Source of the DNA: Flectonema sp. DT1601
Lineage: Eukaryota; Euglenozoa; Diplonemea; Diplonemida; Diplonemidae
Direction: 5' to 3'
Assembly (NCBI GenBank): GCA_964019425.1
Contig: OZ025791.1
Location: 1,340,501-1,404,500, forward strand
DNA length: 64,000 nt
Shown here: piece after piece, positions 19,895 through 31,270 of the stretch
How positions within the stretch are numbered: position 1 is the stretch's first letter
Layout of the letters: the number at the start of each line of letters is the position of its first letter
Notes under the pieces: model-generated
Database searches by the model: none
What the model was told of the DNA's origin: nothing
What the model saw: the letters and a program-made list of their open reading frames with translations, nothing else
Translations under genes and position numbers: made by a program

Positions 19895-22472
19895 ATGTCG
19901 CTGACCCCGAGGGGGGCAACCACCCCTCGACACTATCCACAGAGAAAGAGTTCATCAGTTGGAAGACGTGTCGTTAGACATTCAACAAGCACACCAGGAC
20001 CAGGTGAATACAATCAAGATCACAACACAATATATAAAGACACTGTCGAAGGATGGAGACGTCCATACGTCCATGGTAGAAGCATCTCAAGAAGTACTAT
20101 GACTGAACATAGAGCTCTTGAAGATGAAGTTGAGTATCTACAAAATAAAATAGAAGTCCTCGTTCAAGCTGGTGCAGACTATCGTCAAATGGTCGATGAA
20201 CTATTCACGACAACAAAGAACGAGGCAGAGATGAAAGATGATTCTATGAGTGGACAGTTAGAAGCTTTGGAATCCCAACTTATCAACTCTCGTAAAGACA
20301 CGGCGTCAGCTGAAGATAATATCAGTAATCTAACTAAAGAACTTTATACTTTAACAGAGGATTTGACTACTATGAAAATGAGAGCTGATGAGGCCACAGA
20401 AGCAAGAAAACGAGTAGAAGACGAACTCGAAACTTTTGCTCTCAGACACATCGAATGTGAACATCAACGTGAAAGTACTCAAAAGGTCACTCAGAGAGCT
20501 GAGGAAGACATATCAAAATTGCAAAACCAACTCCATCTTCAGCAGCAAACCTGCCGCGAATTGGAATCAACTGTTTCTCATTTACAGAAGAACGTTCATG
20601 AGACCTCTGCGGCAGTCGCTGAAAAATCAATTTTAGAAAATGAAATTGCGACCCTCCAGGAGTTAATCACAGCACTCCAAGAACGAAATGCCAGTTTGGA
20701 AATGGAAACTGCTGCTGCGAATAAGCGAACGGATCAACTTCCTTCAGCAGAAGCATATGCAGAATCTCAGAGGGTGGAACAAAACTTAAAAGATAAGATA
20801 AAAAAATTAGAAGCCTCAAAACGAGTGCTTCACTGGGACGTAGACAGGAAAAAGAAAGCAGTTTTAGAACATGAAAATACCATCGGAGAACTTCAACAAA
20901 AGGTTGCTGATCTTTTTAGTACCGGGATTGTACAGAGTAGAAAGGAATGTGAAGACGTTGGAACTGAAACGAACATCGACGAAACGGTATTTAATTATAA
21001 TCAACTCCACCAAGACTATCAACTGCTATGGCAACAGTTTCAAGAAGAACGTTCACGTGACTCAGTTATCTCACAGCTGTGTGAGGAGCTTAACGAAGAA
21101 GTTCAGAAGTTAACATCAGAAAATGCAACTCTTAAAGAAGGCTTAACAAAAATAGAATCAACTTTTGGTACCATGCTTCCACAAGATGATCCTTCAACAG
21201 AAAGTCTATTCCCATCTGAACTGTTAGATAACAGTACTCTTCAACATTCATATTTAGATGTGAGTAGGAGAGTTATTCGATCTCGAGACTCGATGACTCA
21301 AACAAATGACGTTATTGAAATGTCATCATCTCAACAACCAACAGCAGTGCAGTCTGCTGTTAGTGACGTTCGGAGTAAATATGAACTTGAGATGCAAATA
21401 TTAAAACAGAGATTTAGAGAACAAGCATTAAGTGTTTTATCGAGTTCTAAAGAACATGTTGAAGAAACTACTTATAGAAAAGTTCTTCAAGAATTGAGAA
21501 CATCAGAACGTGAAAGAGAAACAGCACAATTACTTGCTGCTGAACTATCTGAAGAGAATGATGATCTTCGTGAACACTTGAGGAGACTAGTCACAGCTGA
21601 TCCCGTCACCAAGACAGTACAAGGACTCTTAGCATCTACTATTCGTACGGCAGAGAAACGGATTAATGAAGTTCTTACAAAATATAAAAATATTATCCGA
21701 AACAGGAGTTCATTAATTCAAAGGGTTTACAATGCTTATGAAGCTGTTGAAGCTGTTGCGACTTGTTTCGGTGTTCATGTTGTTAGCGAAGGAGAAATAA
21801 CACTTTCACCTGATAAGTCAAAACAACCCACATCGTTTATTACTAAAATAACTGAGCTATTAGATACGGCTGTCTCAAATCACAAAGTAGTCATGTCTGA
21901 GTGTGTTACTCCCTGGGAAAAAACTGCTTTAGGACTCATTGACTCCAACGTTTACCCTCAAGGTGACATCGTAGCACACCTTCGAACTACTGAGGACCTG
22001 TTAAATATGTTATGGGTCACATTTACGGTTCCGAGGTATGTTCTTTTTATCTTATCTTTGCAAATTCTACTTTTGAGGAAAAAAATAAAATAAAATCCAA
22101 CTACAGAATTACTCGCAGAGATGCACAGACATACGCACCTGCTTTTATCCAGGAAGTACCGTTTACGACATCGGTATGTGTTAGGGGGGTCTGATTTGAT
22201 AAGGTACTGGGATGTGAATACTAAATAATAATACCAAACAGCTATCACCACCTCTCGTTCATATCGGTCATCAGCCACCTAATGCAGTCTCACCTCCAAG
22301 AAAACCTAGAGATGAATATCCAAATAGAATGAACAAACGGCAATATTCAAAAGAATATGATGTCAGAGAGAGAGCCAAGTTTCACTTCGGTTCTCATCAA
22401 CGTCCTAACACGAGGGTCGATCCAACTCTTGGGATGGCACCTCTTCTCTTTGATCCTGATGAGCCTTCGTGA
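19895..22472 (+). CDS. SHIPPO-motif coiled-coil cytoskeletal protein, three exons
   Basis: Exons 19895-22035, 22107-22173 and 22242-22472 join in frame to give about 812 residues; the first exon alone would read into a T-rich intron tail. A TPGPGEYN motif at residues 33-40 is the STPGP-Y (SHIPPO) signature of ODF3-type microtubule-associated proteins. Residues about 75-105 carry the same module as the upstream gene (AGADYRQMVDELF). Coiled coil covers most of 105-620. The spliced C terminus is Pro/Arg-rich and ends with GMAPLLFDPDEPS. The ATG follows TTTTTATTTCAG. Axoneme or subpellicular microtubule association is inferred from the motif and neighbours. Confidence 0.8.
22036..22106 (+). other. 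Intron 1 of the SHIPPO coiled-coil gene (71 bp)
   Basis: Donor GTATGTTC and acceptor CCAACTACAG; phase 2. Splicing keeps the frame open into exon 2. Confidence 0.8.
22174..22241 (+). other. Intron 2 of the SHIPPO coiled-coil gene (68 bp)
   Basis: Donor GTATGTGTT and acceptor ATACCAAACAG; phase 0. It contains in-frame stops, and exon 3 then runs open for 76 codons of coding-like sequence. Confidence 0.8.
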
Positions 22473-23663
22473 TAAAATAATCTAATTGTTGGATATCAAT
22501 TTAAAGAAGTCATCTTTTTGACACGTTCGATGATTGAAAACGTCACTGAAAGCTCTCGATTTTTAAAGAAACTAAAAAAAGTTCAACCTGTAGAGCTTTT
22601 CATCATCAGTGCGGCAGTTGTTTGGTATTTTCGTAGATCACATACGTTTATTATTATTATTTCTTTTTTTTCCTTCCATAGAATTTTACTATTGAAATTT
22701 ATTCTTTTTTTCAAAAAGTTTTTTTTTTTACTCCATTCGGTTGATGAAATCAGGAAATAACAAAACGTGGGAGTCTAACCTTGTAGCCTTTTCTTTTTTC
22801 TCACTTTTTTTATTTATTCATTTTTTCAAAAAAAAAAAAAATATTAGATTATATTCCGTTTCTCTTTATTTGTTAGATTTTATTTCTTTTTCCAAGTTTC
22901 TTTTTTTTTTTTTTTTCCTCTTTTTTATTTTTTTTCTTTTTTCATACTTGCAAAGTTAATTGTCATACGAAGGGGGGAAAAAAAAAAAAAAAAAAGAAAG
23001 CATGAATGTGTGGACACAACTAAGTAACATTTTTTTTATTCAGCTTTTTTTATACAGCTTTCCTACGAGAAGGTTAGTTCTGTTTTTTTTTTTATAATTT
23101 TTTTTTTATTTATTTTATGTGTACTTTAAAAAGAGTGATTTTTTAGTGGATTTTCTCCTCACAAAAAAATAATTCCTTTTTTCAGTATATAAAACTGCTA
23201 AGTAATAGTTCGTTGCTGTGTAAGTCAAACGGAACAGTGATTGACTGCAGCGGAGCTCACTTACTTTTTTTTTTGATTAAAGTTTCTATGAAAGCGTGGC
23301 GTGATGTGTACACCGTTAAAGTATACACGTGTCACTGAAAATAACGAAGTAATCCTGTAATTTTTGTGAACAAGAAAAAAAAAAAAATGTGAATATTTCC
23401 GCAAGAAATTCTTCCACCCAAATTTAGGTGAGCGAGAATTTTTCACTGCAGCATAATTGTCTTATTGCGGCTGTTGGGTTCTCTTCGACATCGGTCCCTG
23501 CTCTTCCTCTGACAATGCTGATACAAAAAAGTAATCGCAGTCGCCATGTGATGTCTCTTATTATTTGTTATAGTGATGTATTATAACTAAACTATTCCTC
23601 CTCATCTTCATCTTCATCCTCATTCTCTTCAGTAACAATATAAAGTAAATGACTTAAAGTACA
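22473..23663. other. Spacer, no gene seen
   Basis: T-rich with several A and T homopolymers (22820-23000). A short mixed-composition segment at 23210-23640 has no open frame worth calling. An acceptor for the next gene is not obvious; TTCAGTAACAATATAAAG at about 23628 is the nearest candidate. Confidence 0.5.
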
Positions 23664-25736
23664 ATGCCGCTCTATCAGTCTCCAGAAGAGAAACAGAAAG
23701 CGAAACAGACAGCAAGAGCAACTCTAGGTGACCTATTCTCATCAAGTGGTAGTCATGCGAGGAGAACTAAGAAACCAAGGATGATCTCAAGAGCGAATCC
23801 ACTTCTAAAGACAAAAGTTAAAATGGTTGAGGCACTCACAAAGGCACATCAAATGGAAGGAGATGGTTTACTCTTGTTGTTGTACTTTCAACTATTCAAA
23901 AAGACTTGGAATAGTAGAAAAGAATTTCAAAGTTGCCCAGGTGCTAGATGCCCAGACACAGTAGTGTACGAACACAACTTTCCTCAACATTGGTACACAT
24001 ATGATAGTAAGCATGGTGAATTATTAAAGAGACCTGGTTCCTTCTTAGATACTGCTCAGATATTAAAATACTTTTCAAGACCTGTCGACAAGGATTCAGG
24101 AATCGTAGCTCAATACCTCTGTAGTCATGAGAATACAGAAACTGAAGAACTTGAAACTAGTGTTGAATTCTTTACTCAAGAAACACTTAAGGATTTTCTT
24201 CATAATCGAAAACATCGACCAGACGGAGTTTTACAGAGATTCATAACTCCGAAGGGTGAACATAATTTTCAAATTCAAGCTGTCTGGTCACCAAAAGTAA
24301 CTCTCGTGTACAAAAGAACCAATACATACCGAATGAAGGACAAGACCGTCGGAGTTTACACAAGAGCCGTAACATGCGATGGTCCTCCTCACTTTTCAAG
24401 AGAAGATCTCCTGGCGGAGAAGACAAGAGAAGAAGTAGTTAAAATATGTCAAAATTTTGTACAACACTTTAGCAGCACAGAACACAAGCCTGTTTCCAGG
24501 GTAGTCCTCTATTTTAAAGTCGATGATAAAGATTGTATTTGGATTATGTGGGCCAGCAGCCTGCGGATTGGAACATCGAAATTCAGCGCAAACCATCAAC
24601 GAATTCCACTCAATCTGTCAACTAAGTTTACTACTCCCGATGCTGAACAGCGAAAACGAAGAGAAAACGTTGAAGGGGAAGAGTTGGAAAGGAAGTTACT
24701 TTCAAAAGATGTTGAGCAGTACAGACTCTCGTCTGATTTTATGTTCGCAACAACCTTCTGTCGAGAGATAAATGAGAAGTCGAGACCGTATACAGCTAAG
24801 AAAAGAAATTTAATCGAAGCAAACAATACACATCAACCCTCACCTCCCAGGGAACCTCTTCTCCTACTCGACAGACGACCAAGAACTGCTGAGAGACCTG
24901 TCTCACCTCCTGTTAGATGTCAGTATTTCGTTACTTCTGATAGGCCTCCATTTCTTCCTAGCCCTAGGATTAATTCAGTACCACCACCTTGGTCACCAAC
25001 TAATCCTTTTCACAAACAAGTGATTCGATTAGGATTGGAAGGGTTCAGCGCTCCTGCAAAACTAACTAACCAACACAATATAAAAAGAGATCAAGTTAAG
25101 AAAATAGAAGAATCGAATATGACTTTATCACAACAAGAGCAAAACGAGTGGGAAACTGGTTGGTGGTGTGCAACCGAAAAGTCTGAACGAGAGTACAGAG
25201 AGTTATTAAGAAATGAAGAACAAGTAAGAAGTTGGGGAAAAGATCAATTATATCACATGTACAGTCACACACTAAATCACGGAATGCAGAAACCCTATTA
25301 CTTACAACCTCCTCAAGAGATTTGGCAACTCCTATGTTCAAATGATAACACGAGATATGCTGAAGAAGTGATGGCAGCACTCGGTCTTAAAGAACACGAT
25401 GTTGATGATGACTTTTCAGATAGCCGAGTCCCTACTTTCTACTACTGCGGGTATGGTTGCTCAGCTCACATCAACTCTGCTGGAGCTAATATTACTCAAC
25501 CTCCTGAAGGGGAATTACAAAACCGACCCATCGCACAGATAGCGAAAGATCTCGACACCGCTGTCACTATCATCTTCTCTGAACTTAAAGCTGACCTACA
25601 ACAATGGACGACAACAGTAAAGAAACAACAAAAAGGTAACGTAAATTACGGTGATTCACAACAACAACTGCCGAGCATTGTGAGTATGAATTTCTTGTAT
25701 TTCGAAAGCTTAGAACGTGTCGCCAACAAAATCTAA
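23664..25736 (+). CDS. Conserved-looking protein of unknown function, 690 residues
   Basis: I do not recognise the family. The protein is soluble with no signal or membrane segment. The basic N terminus (about 1-55) is probably disordered. A globular region of about 60-330 contains a beta-rich stretch with SRVVLYFKVDDKDCIWIMWA near 285-304. The middle (about 385-440) is proline-rich and the C-terminal 200 residues look helical, with a tryptophan-rich NEWETGWWCATEKSERE stretch. Composition is that of a globular-plus-linker cytoplasmic protein. Given neighbours with axonemal signatures, a flagellar role is possible but not shown. The ATG at 23664 is the first in frame. Confidence 0.75.
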   Translation: MPLYQSPEEKQKAKQTARATLGDLFSSSGSHARRTKKPRMISRANPLLKTKVKMVEALTKAHQMEGDGLLLLLYFQLFKKTWNSRKEFQSCPGARCPDTVVYEHNFPQHWYTYDSKHGELLKRPGSFLDTAQILKYFSRPVDKDSGIVAQYLCSHENTETEELETSVEFFTQETLKDFLHNRKHRPDGVLQRFITPKGEHNFQIQAVWSPKVTLVYKRTNTYRMKDKTVGVYTRAVTCDGPPHFSREDLLAEKTREEVVKICQNFVQHFSSTEHKPVSRVVLYFKVDDKDCIWIMWASSLRIGTSKFSANHQRIPLNLSTKFTTPDAEQRKRRENVEGEELERKLLSKDVEQYRLSSDFMFATTFCREINEKSRPYTAKKRNLIEANNTHQPSPPREPLLLLDRRPRTAERPVSPPVRCQYFVTSDRPPFLPSPRINSVPPPWSPTNPFHKQVIRLGLEGFSAPAKLTNQHNIKRDQVKKIEESNMTLSQQEQNEWETGWWCATEKSEREYRELLRNEEQVRSWGKDQLYHMYSHTLNHGMQKPYYLQPPQEIWQLLCSNDNTRYAEEVMAALGLKEHDVDDDFSDSRVPTFYYCGYGCSAHINSAGANITQPPEGELQNRPIAQIAKDLDTAVTIIFSELKADLQQWTTTVKKQQKGNVNYGDSQQQLPSIVSMNFLYFESLERVANKI

Positions 25737-26055
25737 ATAAAACAATAACACAGCTAACGAAATTCACTGAGCTCCCGCAGCAACACTCATAGACTGTGAG
25801 TCATTTAAGTGATTGCTGTATTTTCATGCGGCCACACTATTTGTACTTCAGCTTCACTTCTGTGTTGTTGATAAATTATTGTACACGAATCTCCCTTTCC
25901 ATCCTTCTCTCAAGATCGATTATTTCATTTATTTTTTTTTTTTGATTTGTGGGGCAGCAGTTGTGTCCATTTTCTAACAACGAAAGGAACCTACAATAAC
26001 GTAAAACTTTTTGTTTTGTTTTATTTTATTTTTTTAAAAAATCAGCAAAACCAAA
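25737..26055. other. Spacer before the kinase gene
   Basis: 319 bp, T-rich in the second half. It ends in TTTATTTTTTTAAAAAATCAG at 26045, eleven bases before the kinase ATG. Confidence 0.5.
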
Positions 26056-27141
26056 ATGTCAAAATACCTAAACAACGCATCAGAGGTCTTCCCTCTCACG
26101 ATACCAATCGAAGGAGCTGAACAAAATGTTGAAAAAGCAGCAGCAGCAATAGTCGATGGTTGGGATAGCTCCAAGGGATTCAAGACGTCTGTAATTTCAG
26201 GAGGAATAACAAATATGTTATTTAAAGTAGTGACAGAGAGCCATTCCGTGCTAGTCAGGGTTTATGGCGTTAATACTGAAGTTATGATTGACAGGGAACA
26301 AGAGAATAAAATTTTCGCATACCTGAGTAAAATTAAATTTGCTCCGACATACTACGGTCGTTTTGAAAATGGTAGAGTCGAGGGATGGTTGGAAGCACGT
26401 CCATTAGAATTTAGTGAAATGGGAACACTTGAAATTCAAAAATTAATTTCTTCCAAGCTGAGGGAGATGCACAGATTACAACTGCAACCAGTAGCTGAAC
26501 CACTTTTATTTCCAAAAATCAGACAATGGATTGGAATGGCCAGCGATATTACTTTCGATAATCCAGAAAAACAATCTCTTCTTAGCAAGCTAAACTTAAC
26601 CAGAATTGCTTCTGAAGCATCTCTGTGTGAGAACCAAATCCTCAACGAAGCGAGTCCCGTTATGTTAGAGAACGTATTTTCACACCAAGACTTGTTGTGT
26701 GGTAATATCTTAAAACCACTCGACTTGGATGAACATAAAGTAGTCTTTATCGACTTTGAATACGGTGGTTACAACTACAGAGGGTTTGATATTGGAAATC
26801 ACTTTGCCGAACACGCTGGATACGATTGCAATTACGAAGAAAGCTACCCAGACGATAGGATTGCGTCGTCATTCGTTAAATTATACTTCCCAACTGCTGA
26901 CGAGTCAGAACTTAAGAAGTTAACTTTAGACTCTCATCGGTTTGCTACTCTTTCACATCTTTATTGGGGATCATGGGCTGTGATTCAAGCTAAGTACTCT
27001 CCTATTGATTTCGACTTTCTTGAATATGCTCTTCTTAGATTCACTGGGTATTATTATCACAAGTCTCGTTTCTTTACATCCAATAGTAGTCATCCGACAC
27101 AATCAGAAGTTAAGAATGACATTTTAAATGGGAAGTACTAA
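26056..27141 (+). CDS. Choline/ethanolamine kinase
   Basis: The 361-residue protein has all landmarks of the family, which phosphorylates choline or ethanolamine with ATP in the first step of the Kennedy pathway for phosphatidylcholine and phosphatidylethanolamine. The nucleotide loop SGGITNMLFKVV is at about 48-59 and VLVRVYG follows on the next strand. The Brenner motif HQDLLCGNIL (catalytic Asp) is at about 210-219. The choline-kinase motif IDFEYGGYNYRGFDIGNHF, with the metal-binding Asp, is at about 231-249. The following EHAGY resembles ethanolamine kinases more than choline kinases, so ethanolamine may be preferred, but this is weak. No signal peptide; cytosolic. Length is normal. Confidence 0.93.
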   Translation: MSKYLNNASEVFPLTIPIEGAEQNVEKAAAAIVDGWDSSKGFKTSVISGGITNMLFKVVTESHSVLVRVYGVNTEVMIDREQENKIFAYLSKIKFAPTYYGRFENGRVEGWLEARPLEFSEMGTLEIQKLISSKLREMHRLQLQPVAEPLLFPKIRQWIGMASDITFDNPEKQSLLSKLNLTRIASEASLCENQILNEASPVMLENVFSHQDLLCGNILKPLDLDEHKVVFIDFEYGGYNYRGFDIGNHFAEHAGYDCNYEESYPDDRIASSFVKLYFPTADESELKKLTLDSHRFATLSHLYWGSWAVIQAKYSPIDFDFLEYALLRFTGYYYHKSRFFTSNSSHPTQSEVKNDILNGKY

Positions 27142-27628
27142 TTTGATAAACTACTCAATCACTTCTGTGTGGTGTTACTCTGGTGGTGAGTGAGAGACGA
27201 CCTTACCAAATATTCTTAACGAGTACTGCGTTGAGGTCTACTCCGTGAGATAAGAGCGAGTGCAGATCTTTATTTACTGAAGTTGAAAAAAAAAAAAAAA
27301 AAAGAACAATTCTCGTGCTGGGGAAAAGAAATTTCTCCTCACGAGAATAATTCCTGTCACGGTTAAATACAGGTGTTACTTTATGAGGCTCAGTAAGCAA
27401 AGTGTTGTTCTCTTTTTTCTTCTAAAATTCAAACGATCGCCCCATCCATTCCCCAACAATTACTTTAAGGCTAAGAATGTATCATTTTTTTTTATTACCG
27501 GTGGTCTGTTATCGTTTTCTTCTAGTCACTGTACCCTTGAGTCTGTTGACGTTTTCTTATATGGGATGATCGTATTGTTTTGTTTTGATATTTATATACC
27601 TCCTTACAGTCCCATCGAGGTAAACTAA
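27142..27628. other. Spacer before the channel gene
   Basis: 487 bp. It has an A tract at 27285-27303 and the small palindromic unit CTCACGAGAATAATTCCTG at about 27335, which recurs near 60640. It ends with CTCCTTACAG at 27609, 20 nt before the next ATG. Confidence 0.5.
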
Positions 27629-30181
27629 ATGTCGGTAACACTTTCTTTACTGGTTTATACGGCTTTGTCATCAACGTTGTTAATTGTCGGAAATGTTCCG
27701 TCGGTAAAAGATTATATGCACTCCTGGGAAATTGAGAATAACGTGTTGGAGAAGTTGAAGACGGCGAACCCGACGTGGGAGATATCACTGATGAATCCTG
27801 CTTGTGTTGATTGTGATAAACTTGTTAACATGACGGAGGATGTCGCAGTTCAGAAAGTCTTAGGAATGACTTGGACTGATACCGAAGTAACATCACAAGT
27901 AGAAACTCGACTAGCTAGCATCCCTCAGGGGGAGGCTGTTACTGTGGTTGCTTTGGATTTTCAGTTTGAGAAATCTTTGATTGACAAGTTACCAAATGTT
28001 GTTTTTAAAAATGTTCTTTCGAATTCAATCACTTCATCAGATGCTTCGATTATAGTTTCTACTGAGATGGCTTCTTACACTGACGGAGTTCTAGCAGGTC
28101 TTACAGCTTCTACAGGTTACAAGAGAGTTGGAATCTTAGTGGTAGAACCAATTCCAAAAGAAACATTCGCATTCTGGCAAGGAGTGATGGATGCAGATCC
28201 TGACATCTGTGTGATCTTTGACACTATTCCAATTGTTAATAATTTCACCTGGAGTCAACAAAAATATGAACTTATTGAAAAGCACGCTGTGTCACATAAG
28301 TCCACGGATGTTTTATACACTAATTTTGGTGCCTATGACATGGCAGTTTTTGAAGTCGTCAAAAATAGAACGGAATCGAACTACGCGATGTATGTAATTA
28401 CAGGAACTCTTTCAGGAGTGTTCGTTGATAAGTCAAGACTGGGTGAAGTATGGTTATCGAGAAGTCTCTTAGATTGGGATTCCATAATTACGGCTGTCGG
28501 TATACAAGGTAAGGACAGCATACCAAGTAGCAGTCAATCACAATGGACTGCTCCATGGAGTACGAGGATATCAAAGCTATCTGAAGATAATCAAATCCGA
28601 AAAGAGTATACGTTAAAATGTCCAGGAAACGCATCTGTAACCCACTCTGATATTATAAAAAGTATGATGACTCAACCAATCAAACCTATCAATGAAAACA
28701 TGTACACTCCGAACATGAATTCAAAATGTCAGACGCAGCAGCTTCCAATCTTATCACCCTTCGTCCGCCAACAAGTCACAGAATGCCTCGCTGAAGAAAC
28801 CGGAAAAGTCAGATTAGTTGGCGTTGCAATGTACATTAATAATTTAGGAAATGTTGATATGAAAAGAGGATCTTTTTATGTTGATTTTAACCTGTATCTA
28901 CATCAATCGAAAACTGTATATGCGACGATGGAGGGTGTTGAGGCGGTTCTTGCAGAAGAAGAGCGTCTCAACGGAATGGGTGCCTGTACGACAGCTTTAT
29001 GTTCATGTCCTGATCTCGGTACAAATAAATGGGAAAATTATATTCCTCACAATGAAACGGAAAATTTTAATACGATTGTTAATTTAGTAAATGTTGATAG
29101 AATACGTACTGTTACTCCTGTTTATAAACTTGATGCGGAAGAGCCATTAGTTGATTATTATCGAGTTCAGGGAACACATTATTTTATGCCGGAACTTAAA
29201 AAGTGGCCAATGGATTCACAATCACTTAGAATAATATTAGAAGACTTACAAGAATCAACGAGTGACACTCGAACCATTCGATTCTGTCACATGATTCACT
29301 TTGCTGGATTGTCTCCAAATGCAAGATACTTTCCTGGTATGGAACTTAGCATTGGTGACTCTCCTTGGGCAGTAGAAACAACATCAACATGTTGGCCTTA
29401 TCTAAAGTATCCCGCTAATTATGTTGAGGGGTATTGTAGTAATGGTTATGCCCCAGCTGATGAAACTCTTAAATACTCAAACATTCAAGGAGGTGATCTC
29501 TCTTGTAAGTGTCTTGGTGGTACAAAAGCATCGAGTCGATACACACTTTCGATAACGTTTGAACGACCTGCGATACCGAGTTTTATGAAATCATTTCTTC
29601 CTGCTATTTTTATAATACTTGTGAATCAGGGTGTTTGGTTCCTTCATCCTAAAGTCTTTGAAACCAGATTAGGTGTTTGCGGTAGTAGTTTGATATCCGG
29701 AGTTATGTATCACGTCTCTATTACAAGCAACACGCCAGAAACATCAGTTCTGACGTTGGCTGATCGATTCATGGTTGTCGTTTATTTTAATAACTTAGTT
29801 GCATTTGTTTCAGTTTTTTATCAAACTGTTTTATACCAAGGAGGGTTGGAGTTACTCGCTTGGAAATCATTTAGACTTTCACGAATTTGGGGACCACTCG
29901 TTACTCTGTGTACGTTTTTGGGTGTTGGGTTAGTTGACTCCCCTCGTCTTATTGTTCTGTGGGTAGGTGTCAGTGGTGGTGTGATATTCTTTTGTGTTTA
30001 TTTTATCGGTGATAAGATCCTGAAAGGCATTTCTCCTAAATTCTTATTGTGGATGCAAGTCATGAATCAAAAGATGAGCAGAAAAAAACACGACCAGACA
30101 ATGGAACGAGTCTTCAGCACTGAAAGCCAATCGAGTACCAGATTGCTAGAAGACGATGACGGGGCTATTCAGTTAACCTAA
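27629..30181 (+). CDS. Periplasmic-binding-protein / pentameric ligand-gated ion channel fusion
   Basis: The 850-residue protein starts with a signal peptide (about 1-19). Residues about 20-340 look like a BMP-type solute-binding domain: a beta-alpha start LLIVGNVPSVKD, then DGVLAGLTASTGYKRVGILV near 150-170 and alternating strands to about 300. Residues about 393-645 resemble a Cys-loop/Pro-loop receptor domain, with VGVAMYINNLGNVDMKRGSF in strands 1-2 and WPMDSQSLRIILED near 524, the FPxDxQ loop. Four membrane segments follow: M1 about 650-673, M2 about 681-702 (pore), M3 about 713-736, M4 about 773-797. A cytosolic tail of about 50 residues ends it. A ligand-gated surface or flagellar-membrane channel is inferred. 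The ATG lies 20 nt after CTTACAG. Confidence 0.82.
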   Translation: MSVTLSLLVYTALSSTLLIVGNVPSVKDYMHSWEIENNVLEKLKTANPTWEISLMNPACVDCDKLVNMTEDVAVQKVLGMTWTDTEVTSQVETRLASIPQGEAVTVVALDFQFEKSLIDKLPNVVFKNVLSNSITSSDASIIVSTEMASYTDGVLAGLTASTGYKRVGILVVEPIPKETFAFWQGVMDADPDICVIFDTIPIVNNFTWSQQKYELIEKHAVSHKSTDVLYTNFGAYDMAVFEVVKNRTESNYAMYVITGTLSGVFVDKSRLGEVWLSRSLLDWDSIITAVGIQGKDSIPSSSQSQWTAPWSTRISKLSEDNQIRKEYTLKCPGNASVTHSDIIKSMMTQPIKPINENMYTPNMNSKCQTQQLPILSPFVRQQVTECLAEETGKVRLVGVAMYINNLGNVDMKRGSFYVDFNLYLHQSKTVYATMEGVEAVLAEEERLNGMGACTTALCSCPDLGTNKWENYIPHNETENFNTIVNLVNVDRIRTVTPVYKLDAEEPLVDYYRVQGTHYFMPELKKWPMDSQSLRIILEDLQESTSDTRTIRFCHMIHFAGLSPNARYFPGMELSIGDSPWAVETTSTCWPYLKYPANYVEGYCSNGYAPADETLKYSNIQGGDLSCKCLGGTKASSRYTLSITFERPAIPSFMKSFLPAIFIILVNQGVWFLHPKVFETRLGVCGSSLISGVMYHVSITSNTPETSVLTLADRFMVVVYFNNLVAFVSVFYQTVLYQGGLELLAWKSFRLSRIWGPLVTLCTFLGVGLVDSPRLIVLWVGVSGGVIFFCVYFIGDKILKGISPKFLLWMQVMNQKMSRKKHDQTMERVFSTESQSSTRLLEDDDGAIQLT

Positions 30182-31270
30182 TAGCATTTGGTGTTTATTA
30201 TTTTATTTGTTATTTTCTTTGTAATCTTTTTGTTATTGTTATTAATACCACATGTGAATGAGGAACGGTTTCGTCAAATGATTGTATTCCGCTTAATTAT
30301 TATTGTGATCAAAGTTCGTTGTTTTGTTTACTACAAAAAGGTGTCAAAATTAGTTTTGTTGTGTCTGTTCTCTCAATTAACTAACGCTTTTCCCCCTGCT
30401 TGTTTTTTATGTGAGAATCTTTGTAAAAAAAACTGTCTGTGAAGTTAAATCAAAATAAAGGGAATCCCTCCCTGCAAACGAACTTTGTATTTTCAGTCAT
30501 TACATTACTCTCTCGTTTACTTTTTAAATAATGAAAACACCTTTCGTATTTCAATCAAAAGTTACGATGCCTAAGAGAGAAGAGAGACTCATCTAAAAAA
30601 GCATTTCCGTTTGAGTTGTTATAAGCATAGAATGATACTTTTTGTGGTTATATCTGTTGATCATTTTGTTATTATTTCGTTCTAGCTTTTTTTTAAAAAA
30701 AAAATCAGTCAAAGTTATTTTTTTTGCGACCAAATTCTGGACAATGAAAGTTTTATTCAAAAAAAATAAAAAAATAGTAAAAATTTCGATCTTCGACATT
30801 TTCATGCACGTCGTTCGGTTTATTTCCGTCCGAAATCGGGAGGTTGGCATCACATACTTGTTACCTAAATCGATGAAAGAGATTTTGTGGTTTGCTGAAT
30901 CAACTCAGCAGTGGACAAGTACTAAAACTAAAAAAATGATCGAAGGGTCTACTTTGACACTGCTGGCCCAGCGGGATCCAGAGAAAAAGAAATCGAAGCA
31001 AAATATATTAAAGAAGCGGGTTGTCTTTTTGGACTTTCTTTGAGACCTTTCGGGGATAACCCGAATGAGGCTCTGGATTCTGCTAAGACGAGCAACAGTA
31101 ACATGTTGTGTAACCTTGCTCAGGCAGTGAGAAAATGGTGTTTTTTTTTTGGTCACAAAAAAATTTTTTTTGACTGATATATTAGACGACCTAACTGGAG
31201 TGTTATCCTCCTCAGGTCTGCTTTGGATTATTTTTTTGTAAATTAGTTTCTTATTTAGTAATACTCACAA
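30182..31270. other. Spacer, no gene seen
   Basis: 1.09 kb, T-rich. A mixed-composition part at 30780-31110 holds an open frame with Lys-rich sequence, but no start context or family, so it is not called. A loose acceptor lies near 31258, close to the next ATG. Confidence 0.45.

Noticed and set aside
30642-31043. 133-residue + frame, Lys/Phe-rich start
   Set aside because: The first half comes from A/T homopolymers, there is no start context, and the second half has no recognisable domain.
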